DNA of 64,000 bases, taken from positions 25,001 through 89,000 of the forward strand of contig JANJXV010000043.1 of assembly GCA_024803745.1 (NCBI GenBank), given 5' to 3'. The position numbers and the translations under genes were made by a program. The first letter of the stretch is position 1. Every line of letters starts with the position of its first letter. This stretch comes from Megascapheus bottae. Its lineage: Eukaryota; Chordata; Mammalia; Rodentia; Geomyidae. Below the pieces are notes generated by a model, which saw nothing but the letters and a program-made list of their open reading frames with translations, did no database searches and was not told where the DNA came from. This document shows positions 33,430 to 42,320 of this stretch, piece by piece.

Positions 33430-34370
33430 CCGGATTCAACCACTACCTTACAATTGTTTACTGAGAGGACTGGAACTAAACTCTTGGTGATGGGACCCGA
33501 CCTGATTTGACAGACCACCCCCTTCAGGATGCTGAGCTCACCTGGTTCACGGATGGCAGTAGCCTTCTGGAAAATGGAGAGCAGAAGGCAGGGGCAGCTG
33601 TTACCACTGAGATTGAGGTAATTTGGGCTGGAGGGCTGCCCCCTGGAACATCGGCTCAGAAAGCGGAACTTATTGCCCTAACCAAGGCCCTCCAAATGGC
33701 TGAAGGTAAGAGGCTCAACATTTACCCGGATAGCCGATATGCATTTGCTACAGCTCACATACATGGGGAAATTTATAGAAGAAGGGGCTTACTGACTTCA
33801 GAGGGAAAGGACATTAAGAACAAAGCCGAAATTATAGCCCTGTTGACTGCACTATTCTTGCCCAAAAGACTGAGCATTATGCATTGCCCGGGACACCAAA
33901 AAGGGGAATCAATGGAAGCCAGAGGCAACCGCCTAGCAGACAAAGCAGCCCGGGAGGCTGCACTCCAGAGTAAGAGAACTCCACAAGTGCAAGTCCTCCC
34001 AATGACAGAAAAGTCCCTCTGTAACCTTCCCCCGCTCCCATACACTCCAGAGGATATTGAGTGTCTTAAGAAAATGGGGGCGGCCTATGACTCCAAGCAG
34101 AAATTATGGACTTTTGATGGAAAAACAGTTTGGCCCAAAAAGTGGACTTTTAAAATGAAGACTCTCATAGAGCGGCAGGAAAACTTTGGCCACTTCTTGG
34201 GAAAGGAGGAGGCTTTGCAACAAGTGGCTACCCAGTGCCCAGCGTGTGCTAGGGTGAATGCAGGACAGACTAAAATTGGACTTGGAACCAGAGTGAGAGG
34301 ACACCTCCCAGGTGTTCATTGGGAAATTGACTTTACAGAAATTAAACCTGGACAATACTTTTCTTAAAGG
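33430..34370 (+). pseudogene. pol: Gammaretroviral RNase H and integrase N-terminus
   Basis: The open frame 33507-34367 (286 residues) encodes gammaretroviral RNase H with [24 protein letters not shown] and NRLADKAA carrying the four expected acidic residues. The RT connection region upstream is recognisable from about 33430, but a stop precedes the frame. It continues into integrase: a zinc-domain part with CPACARVN and the start of the core ([11 protein letters not shown], first catalytic Asp). The frame stops at 34367 where a deletion joins pol to env. Confidence 0.9.
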
Positions 34371-34500
34371 ATGGTGATTTATGTGCTGCTTTGAAAGAGG
34401 AATGTTGTTTTTACGCTGACCAAACGGGAATTGTCCGGGAAACCATGGGCAAACTTAGGGAGCGGCTGACAGAAAGAGAGACCACTCTCATTGAATGAAA
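34371..34500 (+). pseudogene. env: Env transmembrane-subunit remnant
   Basis: About 40 codons directly after the pol stop correspond to the gammaretroviral TM ectodomain around the CX6CC cysteine cluster and the downstream conserved helix. It stops at a TGA near 34497. There is no signal peptide, surface subunit, fusion peptide or membrane anchor, so no envelope protein can be made. Confidence 0.85.
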
Positions 34501-34514
34501 GATTCCATTCAACC

Positions 34515-34530
34515 AGAAGAAAATGGGGGA
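34515..34530 (+). other. Polypurine tract of inner provirus
   Basis: AGAAGAAAATGGGGGA directly abuts the 3' LTR. Confidence 0.87.
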
Positions 34531-35085
34531 TGTGAGAATGAAATCTCCCCATAATGTAATAGTAACCAATAGCAACCACTCGAAAGTACTTTCACAACAC
34601 AAACATAATCCAAAGTCTTAAAAGAATGGCCTTTAGAATAGTGCAAGTAGCTGCAGTTTATACAATGGGCTGGAAAAACAGCCAACAGGTTGTGCAGTTT
34701 GAGTTGGTTCGAGTCAGTGAAACTGTTCCTGAATAAGAGGAGGAAATTCCAGGGATAAAACAATAATATGGCCAGAAACAAGACATGCAGTCTACTGCCT
34801 GCTTAACCAAGTGAAAATTCAATAAACCCCTAGCTGAGTCTTACCTAATGTGATTATAATCAATCATTAATCAATCATTACTATGCTTCTGCTTCTGTAA
34901 CCTGCTTCAGCCACCCATAAATATCCCCCTCTCCCCAGCCTAGGTGCGCAAGTCTCCTAGGAGACCTTGTTGCCCCCGGGTTCCTGAATAAACCTCTTGC
35001 TAATTGCATCCGACTGCGTGGACTCGCTGTTCCTTGGGAAGGGGGCTCCGTCTGGAAGACATCCCGCTGAAGCGGGAGTCTAACA
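34531..35085 (+). repeat. 3' LTR of inner provirus
   Basis: Begins TGTGAGAATG and ends GTCTAACA, followed by the target duplication AATC (35086-35089). It lacks 8 bases (CCTGTAAC) present in the 5' LTR. Confidence 0.93.
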
Positions 35086-35369
35086 AATCCAGCCACTCCC
35101 GGGGGAAGGGGGCCCAAGACCCCCGTGGGGAGAGCTTGTGTCCTCATCTCTGGGGTCAATACTGAGCAGGTGGAGGAACAGTGGTCCAATCCTGAGCTGC
35201 CAGGGGTGGCACGGAAGAGGCTGGAGACTGGTTTTGGGGGGTTGTTAGAAGATGTACTTGTGGCCGAGAAGAGGGAGGGACTGCCCCATGGTTTTGCGGG
35301 GCCAGAGGCTGGCCCCTTCTCCAGTTTGCCGAAAATGGGCGGCCATTGCGATTTGTTGCTGACTTGCAA
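35086..35369 (-). pseudogene. pro: N-terminal part of outer provirus pro/dUTPase frame
   Basis: A minus-strand frame overlapping the end of gag runs from 35369 into the inner LTR. It starts MQVSNKSQW and would continue as dUTPase on the other side of the insertion (29610 downward). It overlaps gag in another frame, as pro does in betaretroviruses, which use ribosomal frameshifting to express it. Interrupted by the inner provirus. Confidence 0.75.
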
Positions 35370-37039
35370 TCTTTAGCCCAGTGCTTCCCTTTACCACAGC
35401 GTGGACATGTGCCAGGTAATTTTTCTCTCTTTAACCTGGCCTGGCATGGGCATTGCGTCATCCAATGTCCTATTTGTCCACAAGAGAAGCAACGCCCTGA
35501 GGGTCTAGCATCCCGAGAATACCGCTGACCTCTATATTTTAGAAACTCAGTAACAGTCTTTCCTTGACTAGCGGCGGCTAAAGTAAGGCCTTGTACATGG
35601 GAGGGTCCAATATCAGCACACAGTGAAATAAAGTCCGTGATTTCTCCCTTATTCCTATGGGGTCTGATAGCCGCCTGACAGGTGGCGTTGGCATTTTCAT
35701 AGGCTATGTGTCTAACTATAATCTTCCTTGCATTCTCATCTTGTACTAGGCGGTCTGCAGTCTCCATTAATAGAGACAAAAATTCTAGATAAGGTTCATT
35801 CGGTCCCTGTTTAACTTCTACTAGATTTTTTGTACGATTGGAATTGCGTAACCTTTTCCAAGCCTCTCTCGTCGCAGCATTTATTTGTAAATAGGCCTCC
35901 TTTGCATAACCCAATTGATCTTCGGTGTTTTTATAGTTTCCCTCTCCTAACAACTGATCAACAGTGTAAGGCAGGTTCTTAGACCTATTTGTTTCAATTT
36001 TAGCCCGACACTGTGCAGTGAACTCTGTCTCCCATAATAAGTACTCTCCTGCACTAAGGCATGCTCTGGCAAGCCGCTTCCAGTCATTTGGGCATGCAAT
36101 ACCAGCACACGCGGCCTCCAATATTACTTGAGTAAAAGGGGCAGTTGGCCCATATTGGGAGCAGGCACTCTTTAAATCCTGTAATAGTTTAACAGGAACA
36201 GGTTGATGGTATACTTGTTCATCATGATCAACTAAACTAGGGAAGCATCGAGGCCCTGAAATATCTTCCCTCCCTCTAGCAGCCTGAGTCAGGTTTAATT
36301 GCGATGCAGTGTGCCTGGTTGTAGTGCCTGTTAAAAGGGACTTGTTCCTAGGGCTTTTAGGCTTGAAAGGTTGAAAAAGGGATTGGGGCCGTAAGGCTGC
36401 AGCCGGAGGCGGTGGGTGTGAGGGATAAGGTTTAGAATCAGACACCATAGTGGCCTGAGGGTCATATTTCTTTCCTACTTCTGGGGGGGCTCTCTGCTCT
36501 CTCCCCATTTTAGATAGTAGATGTAGGATTTCTTCTAACCTCTTTTCTATCGTAGCTATCCGGTCCTCCATCGGCTCATCATAACTTTCCTCCTTTATAT
36601 TCAAATTTGAATTCTGATACTCAGTATCGACTGGTTGTTGTTCCCTTTTCAAGATCTCACTTAGACGCTCTTGGGCTGCGGCGGCATATGGCTCAGCCTC
36701 AGGTTTTTCAGAAGGGTCCTTTAATTCATAAATTTCCCTTAATTCAAGATTAAGTTCAGCATTCTCATTTTGAGGATCTATGCATTCACTTACTAAATTC
36801 CAAACAGTAATAGCATCTACTGGGGTCTTTTCGGGGCCATATGCATTATAATATTCTTGAATTCCTTTTCCTATCCGGTGCCAGGTTTTTAGGAATTCCT
36901 CCTCTATAGACCTCGGGCATGCCTCCTTGAAAAACTGTAGGAAGCTCTGAAGCACCCCTTTTTCCACCCATGTTCCGTGGGCTTCAAGTAGGCCTGTTAA
37001 GATCGGTACATATGACGTATGGCTATTAACTAGACCCAT
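35156..37039 (-). CDS. gag: Gag polyprotein of outer provirus, intact frame
   Basis: A 627-residue open frame. I choose the Met at 37039 because it is followed by Gly (MGLVNSH), the usual myristoylation start, rather than the Met 13 codons upstream. Gag builds the particle: a matrix region, a proline-rich linker (YPSHPPPP), a capsid with a major homology region around QGPNEPYLEFLSLLMETADR, and a nucleocapsid with two zinc knuckles, CFSCGQIGHWMTQC and CPRCGKGKHWAKDC. The length fits an intact betaretroviral Gag. Downstream pro/pol is broken, so at most Gag could be made. Confidence 0.9.
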   Translation of the reverse strand: MGLVNSHTSYVPILTGLLEAHGTWVEKGVLQSFLQFFKEACPRSIEEEFLKTWHRIGKGIQEYYNAYGPEKTPVDAITVWNLVSECIDPQNENAELNLELREIYELKDPSEKPEAEPYAAAAQERLSEILKREQQPVDTEYQNSNLNIKEESYDEPMEDRIATIEKRLEEILHLLSKMGREQRAPPEVGKKYDPQATMVSDSKPYPSHPPPPAAALRPQSLFQPFKPKSPRNKSLLTGTTTRHTASQLNLTQAARGREDISGPRCFPSLVDHDEQVYHQPVPVKLLQDLKSACSQYGPTAPFTQVILEAACAGIACPNDWKRLARACLSAGEYLLWETEFTAQCRAKIETNRSKNLPYTVDQLLGEGNYKNTEDQLGYAKEAYLQINAATREAWKRLRNSNRTKNLVEVKQGPNEPYLEFLSLLMETADRLVQDENARKIIVRHIAYENANATCQAAIRPHRNKGEITDFISLCADIGPSHVQGLTLAAASQGKTVTEFLKYRGQRYSRDARPSGRCFSCGQIGHWMTQCPCQARLKREKLPGTCPRCGKGKHWAKDCKSATNRNGRPFSANWRRGQPLAPQNHGAVPPSSRPQVHLLTTPQNQSPASSVPPLAAQDWTTVPPPAQY

Positions 37040-37160
37040 AATTTTTACTCTGGACAATACAGCCTCCCGCTCTCTCACTCTCTTAAAATCATCTCTTAAC
37101 AGTCCTACGATGCGTTACTCACCACAGCAAGGTCCTCCACCGTCGTCCCAGATTTTCAGG

Positions 37161-37178
37161 GTCCCTGTTCGGGCGCCA
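37161..37178 (-). other. Primer-binding site of outer provirus, tRNA-Lys3 type
   Basis: On the minus strand the 18 bases read TGGCGCCCGAACAGGGAC, two bases inside the 5' LTR. From memory this is a perfect tRNA-Lys3 site, as used by MMTV-like and some other retroviruses. Confidence 0.9.
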
Positions 37179-37180
37179 GT

Positions 37181-37602
37181 TGCCGGGGCCAGCCGGCAGC
37201 AAACCAGGGTTCGCATATTGGGATTCCTGAAATAGGGGCAAGGACTAGGAAAAATTAAGAGAGACAAACAGACTGAGTGTGGGAGGACTACAGCCCAAGT
37301 CAGCAGTCCAAGAAGGCTGTGAGGTCCAGACTGCCGCCTAAGACTGTCCTGTTTATTTTAAGTTCCGACCTTAAATACTCTTCTTAAAACTAGGGAACTG
37401 CCAGAGGCTACATTCATACAAAATAGTAAACAAGTCACATATAGGATAAATGAGAAAGGATTAACATTGCTTAAAGTTATCCTGATAAGAACTGATTGAC
37501 ATTGCTTAAAGTTATCCTGATCAGAGTTACTTCCTTGTGTATACAGTTGTGTAGGTCCAAGGTCAGGTCCAAGGTCATTGACCCCACAGTCGGTCCCCAA
37601 CA
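37181..37602 (-). repeat. 5' LTR of outer provirus
   Basis: Minus-strand LTR TGTTGGGG...CCCCGGCA, 422 bases. The target duplication CAGTTG follows on the plus strand at 37603-37608. Confidence 0.93.
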
Positions 37603-37608
37603 CAGTTG

Positions 37609-38317
37609 ACTGTTCTTTTTCCTCAGCATTTGAAATTAAACAGCAAATGAGTGAAACAGTAATTCTGAAACGTGAAAGCCTGCCCATGGACTGGATAAGA
37701 AAGCCAGGGACAGCTTGCCAGTCGGGGCCCAGTGCCTCCACGTGGCACATCAGATTCTACAGAAGAGCCAAACCACCCATGGCTCCTCTCCTAGCAAAAG
37801 ACAGGGCCACACGGTGGTTGTTCTTTGCTTCTCAAGCAAGAAGGTAATATTGCTACCAACATACTTTTAGTGACTTTATGTCTACAACTCAGGGGATCTC
37901 CTTCAGCCAGAAAACCTAGAGAGCGTACTTCCAAATGCATTAATTTTTAAAGCAAATTTTTAAAAAGATCCATGTGATCTCTTTCTTTGCCTTAAAGATT
38001 TTTTTGCCAGCCTGGGCTTGGGGTACCGAGGAATCAAACCCGGGTCTTTGTGCATGCTAGGCAAGCACAGCCTTAAAGATTTTTGGTGCATACTTTATCC
38101 AGTCTGGTCTTCTTGACCTTCTGAATTATAAAACATGTATTCATTTAACAAGAAATTCTTGAGTAGCTTCTGTGTAATGCTCCATTACCGACCATAAAGA
38201 ATAAAACAACAAGTAAAACATGGGAGTAGTGACTTGTTTCTGCAATTCGAGCTACTCAGGAGACTACACGCAGAGTCAAAGTTTGGAGCCAGTCTCAGAA
38301 GACAAAATCAAGAGACT
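37609..38317. other. Host sequence with decayed SINE pieces
   Basis: No gene seen. A partial minus-strand ID-type SINE lies at 38001-38072 (GTACCGAGGAATCAAACCC, GCATGCTAGGCAAGCAC). A degraded plus-strand SINE head lies at about 38222-38305 (GAGCTACTCAGGAGACTAC). Confidence 0.6.
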
Positions 38318-38420
38318 TATTTTTTTAAATATATTTTTTATTGTAATCAATAGAAGGGTTACATGATATTTGCCAGATAAATGGTGCATTAATTCCCACA
38401 CATTGATACCCTTTCACATG
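38318..38420 (-). mobile_element. Very short L1 3'-end insertion
   Basis: About 100 bases of the L1 3' UTR, flanked by AAGAGACT at 38310-38317 and 38421-38428. Poly-T is on the left, so the element is on the minus strand. Confidence 0.85.
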
Positions 38421-38454
38421 AAGAGACTCATTTTTTTTACATATCATTATTTTT

Positions 38455-39160
38455 TCTTTCATTTTTTATTGTAATTAGTAAAAGGGTTACATGATATTTT
38501 CCAGACAGAAGGTGCATTAATTCAAATACATTGATACCCTTTCACATGTCTTGGTACCCATTTCCCTCCCCCCCCACACCCCCACCCATCTTGGTTTTCC
38601 CCCCTTCCCTATCAAATTTCAAATATCCAAATTCAAATAAATTCAATATATCAGATAACAAAGTGAGATACTATAACAATATGAGATAACCAACGGACTG
38701 CAAAGGAGATGAGAGACATCATATTACATTAAGGACAACAATCATTAGTTATATGGCTTTTGTTTCAATATCCTGGAGGTCCTTTCAATTAGCTTCACAT
38801 TATATGTCCTTATGTATCAAGATTTTGCTCTATTGCAGATCTCTGCTAGTAGAGCCCAAGGTTTCTACTGATTATGACGAATGAGGGAAACCATTGAGCC
38901 TAAGTTCCCTTGAGTCTGGCTTACTTCACTTAATATGATTTTTTCTAAGTCTTTCCATTTCCTAACAAATGGGGCGATGTCATTCTTTCTGACAGCAGTA
39001 GAGAATTCCATTGTGTACAAATTCCACAACTTGTTGATCCACTCATCAACTGAGGCACATCTAGGTTGGTTCCATATCTTTGCTATGGTGAATAGTGCTG
39101 CAATGAACGTTGTTGTGCTAGTGGATTTAGTATGCCCTTGTTTCTGGATGATTGGGTAAA
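38455..39160 (-). mobile_element. L1 3' end, left arm of inverted pair
   Basis: Minus-strand L1 3' UTR plus the end of ORF2. The ORF2 C-terminal frame at 38865-39194 includes NQPRCASVDEWINKLW. It ends near 39160, where plus-strand L1 sequence begins. Confidence 0.87.
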
Positions 39161-40316
39161 TGCCAACCAACCAAACAACGGACAAAGGCCTCATATCTAA
39201 AATATATCAACAACTCAAAAAATTGAATCACTCCAAAACTAATCTCCAAAGTAACAACGATCGCATTAAAAAATGGGCCAAAGACATAAAGAGAGTCATC
39301 TCTGAAAAAGAAACAAAAATGGCCTATAGACACATGAAGAAATGCTCAACATCTCTGGTCATAAAGAAATGCAAATCAAAACAACTCTAAGATTCCACCT
39401 CACTCCAGTTAGAATGGCCAGGATCAGGAAAACGAATAATAACAGATGCTGGAGGGGATGTGGCCAGGAGGGATCACTACTACACTGTTGGTGGGAGTGC
39501 AAACTCATTCAACCACTATGGAAAGCAGTGTGGCAGTGCCTCAAAAGGCTAAACATAGAACTCCCCTATGACACTACTTGGCATTTACCTAACCATCCAG
39601 AAAAAAGGACATACTAAATCCACTAGCACAACAATGTTCATTGCAGCAATATTCACCATAGCAAAGATATGGAAACAACCTAGATGTCCCTCAGTTGATG
39701 AGTGGATCAACAAGTTGTGGTATTTGTATACAATGGAATTCTCTGCTGCTGTCAGAAAGAATGACATTGTGCCATTTGGTAGGAAATGGAAAGACTTAGC
39801 TAAAATCATATTAAGTGAAGTAAGCCAGAGTCAAGGGAACTTAGGCTCATTGGTCTCCCTCATTCGTCATAATCAGTAGAAACCTTGGGCTCTAGTAGCA
39901 GAGATCTGCAATAGAGCAAAATCTTGATACATAAGGCCATATAATGTGAAGCTAATTGAAAGGACCTCCAGGATATTGAAACAAAAGCCATATAATGAAT
40001 GATTGTTATCCTTAATGTATTATGTTGTCTCTCATCTCCTTTGCTGTCCCTTGGTTATCTCATATTGTTATAGTATCTCACTTTGTTATCTGATATATTG
40101 AATTTATTTGTATTTGGATATTTGAAATTTGATAGGAAAGGGGGGAAAACCAAGAAGGTGGGGGGTGTGGGGTGGAGGGAAATGGGTACCAAGACATGTG
40201 AAAGGGTATCAATGTATGTGAATTAATGCACCTTCTATCTGGCAAATATCATTTAACCCTTTTACTAATTACAATAAAAAAAGAAATGTTAAAAAAAATA
40301 AAATAAATAAAATAAA
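39161..40316 (+). mobile_element. L1 3' end, right arm of inverted pair
   Basis: Plus-strand L1 from within late ORF2 (ACCAAACAACGGACAAAGG) through the C-terminal frame 39568-39879 and 3' UTR to an A-rich tail at about 40280-40316. The last ~700 bases are the inverted copy of 38455-39160. Each arm has its own 3' tail, so these are two L1 copies head to head rather than one twin-primed insertion. ORF2 is frameshifted near 39390-39570. Confidence 0.85.
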
Positions 40317-41911
40317 ATCCAGCATGTAAACTAATACGTATCAATCATACACATCATTTATAATCCAGAGTGTAATCCGACACATAGCAATCATATACTC
40401 TGTTACTACTTTACTAATATCTTACTATAAGATCTTATTAAGATCTTATTTACAAAGAGCTTTTTACAGATGATGGGATAAAATAATTGACGTATAAATA
40501 ATGAAATGAGTTAGTTCTATAAAGATGGCAATCTGAACCAGAGATGTCAGCATTTGACAAATCCTTGTAAACAGAGGTAGCACAGTGAAATATGGATATT
40601 TAAGACGCTGGAAGAATTTTAGAGAAAACATTCTGTTTAAAATGAAGCTGGAATGCATTTGGGTAACACCTATAAACCCTACCTACTCAGGAAGCTGAGA
40701 TTTGAGAATCAAGGGGCAAAGTGAGTCGGAGCAGAAAAATCCTCTTATCTCCAGTTAATTAGCAAAATAAAGGCAGAACTGGAATTTTGGCTCAAGTGAT
40801 AATGTACTAGTGTATAATGCCTTGACTGTAAGCTCTGGTACTGAAACAATTTTTTAATGATACTGGATCTATAATAAGGAGGAATCCCTGAAAGACTTTT
40901 ATTATCCCATGTCATCAGTGGGTCAGTATTGAACAGGGTAAAGGTTTTATTTCATACAGGAAAATACAACATAGAGTGTGTGTGTGTGTGTGTGATATAG
41001 ATGGTTTGGATGTCATGATCTGAAGGTTGGAACAGGTAAAGGATGAGGTGATTATTTAGGATTCTGAGAAGGAGATGAGGTGGGAAAGAATAAAGTCAGA
41101 ATATTTATAAAGCACCAACTTAACAGAAGCAGAAAGATAGACCTGTTTAAAGTTAGATGACAGATAGCCTTGGTGCCAGGCTAAGGACTTTTGTTTTACT
41201 TCAAAAATAAATATGGATGTATTTTATGTTTATGAAGATTGGCATTCATCAAAAGTTTCACAAATGTGCATGCCAGAAGTTCTAGTCACTGTAATAAATA
41301 AACCATTTTTTGTAGTCCTTGTGGCAACATGCAGTGATGATGTGTCTTTCACAGCCAAAAGGGGTCTTTGCTCGCAAAGGTTTTGGCTGATCTCTACCTG
41401 CTTCCCTTCTGCTGACTGCATAGTATACGGGTCTAGGACACAGCTCTCAATAGGATGGATGAAATGAGAGCAGTTTCAGAGGGACTAAGCCATCCTTAGG
41501 AATGGGGCAGCTGAGAGAGGTCTGGTATTCTGCCTTTTACAGTTTAGATTACTCTTTAACTTGGTAGAGAGGCACTGTAGCACTTGAGCTACATCTCTAG
41601 GTCTTTTGCTTTGTTTTTCAGATAGAATTTCACAGTTTTATACAGCAAACCTATATCTTTTTCCTTTATATTTTGTTACATTTTCTTTGATCTGTCTCTA
41701 CTTACTAAGTATAAGCAGTACACAATTAATTGATGAAGTGCTATGACTTTAAAGAGCATATGTTAAGATAAATCTAGAAGAAGAATAAATCTGAAGTGGC
41801 TGAAATAACCATCTTAGACGTGGCTGGCATTTAAGCTTTTTGAGCTTGGAGAATCACTGATGCAGTACTATATGGGGATTTTATTTTATAGGCTTGTCAG
41901 TCAAAGATATT
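40317..41911. other. Host sequence with one SINE, no gene seen
   Basis: A plus-strand dimeric SINE, decayed, lies at about 40650-40855 (CCTACTCAGGAAGCTGAGAT, ATCTCCAGTTAATTAGC). A short GT run sits at 40975-40994. Frames at 41213-41467 and its antisense shadow show no family likeness. Confidence 0.55.
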
Positions 41912-42320
41912 TTTTAAAATTTTTTATTGTAATTAGTAAAAGGGTTACATGATATTTGCCAAATAGAAGGTGCATTAATTCACATACATTGATACACTTT
42001 CACATGTATTGGTACCCATTACCCTATGCCCCGTCCCCCCACACGTATTGGTTTTCCCCCTTCCCTATCAAATTTCAAATATCCAAATACAAATACATTC
42101 AATATATCAGATAACAAACTGAGATACTATAACAATATGAGATGACCAAGGGACAGCAAAGGAGATGAGAGACAACATAGTACATTAAGGACAACAATCG
42201 TTCGTTACATGGCTTTTGTTTCAATATCCTGGAGGTCCTTTCAATTACCTTCACATTATATGGCCTTATGTATCAGGATTTTGCTCTATTGCAGATCTCT
42301 GCTAGTAGAGCCCAAGGTTT

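Larger units (their letters stand above)
29615..35085 (+). mobile_element. Chimeric gammaretrovirus-like provirus nested in the outer provirus
   Basis: Plus-strand order: 5' LTR (29615-30177), Gln-type primer site, gammaretroviral leader (to about 30670), a ~2.4-kb non-coding block, RNase H plus integrase N-terminus, a short env transmembrane remnant, polypurine tract and 3' LTR (34531-35085). gag, protease, most of RT, most of integrase and nearly all of env are absent, so it is non-autonomous. The LTRs differ by about five substitutions and one 8-base deletion by eye, fewer than the outer pair, as required by nesting. Confidence 0.92.
24947..37602 (-). mobile_element. Env-less betaretrovirus-like provirus interrupted by a second provirus
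   Basis: Read on the minus strand the order is 5' LTR (37181-37602), Lys-type primer site, gag, dUTPase-protease, reverse transcriptase, RNase H, integrase, a non-coding region, a purine tract and the 3' LTR (24947-25370). The 6-base sequence CAGTTG flanks both ends (24941-24946 and 37603-37608), as expected for class II/betaretroviral integration. The two LTRs differ at about seven positions and one 2-base indel by eye, so it is recent. A gammaretrovirus-like element at 29615-35085 interrupts the dUTPase region. Several lesions in pol make it non-functional. No env gene is visible. Confidence 0.93.

Noticed and set aside
38455..40316. Single twin-primed L1
   Set aside because: Both arms contain the same 3' end and each has its own tail; twin priming inverts a different, upstream part.
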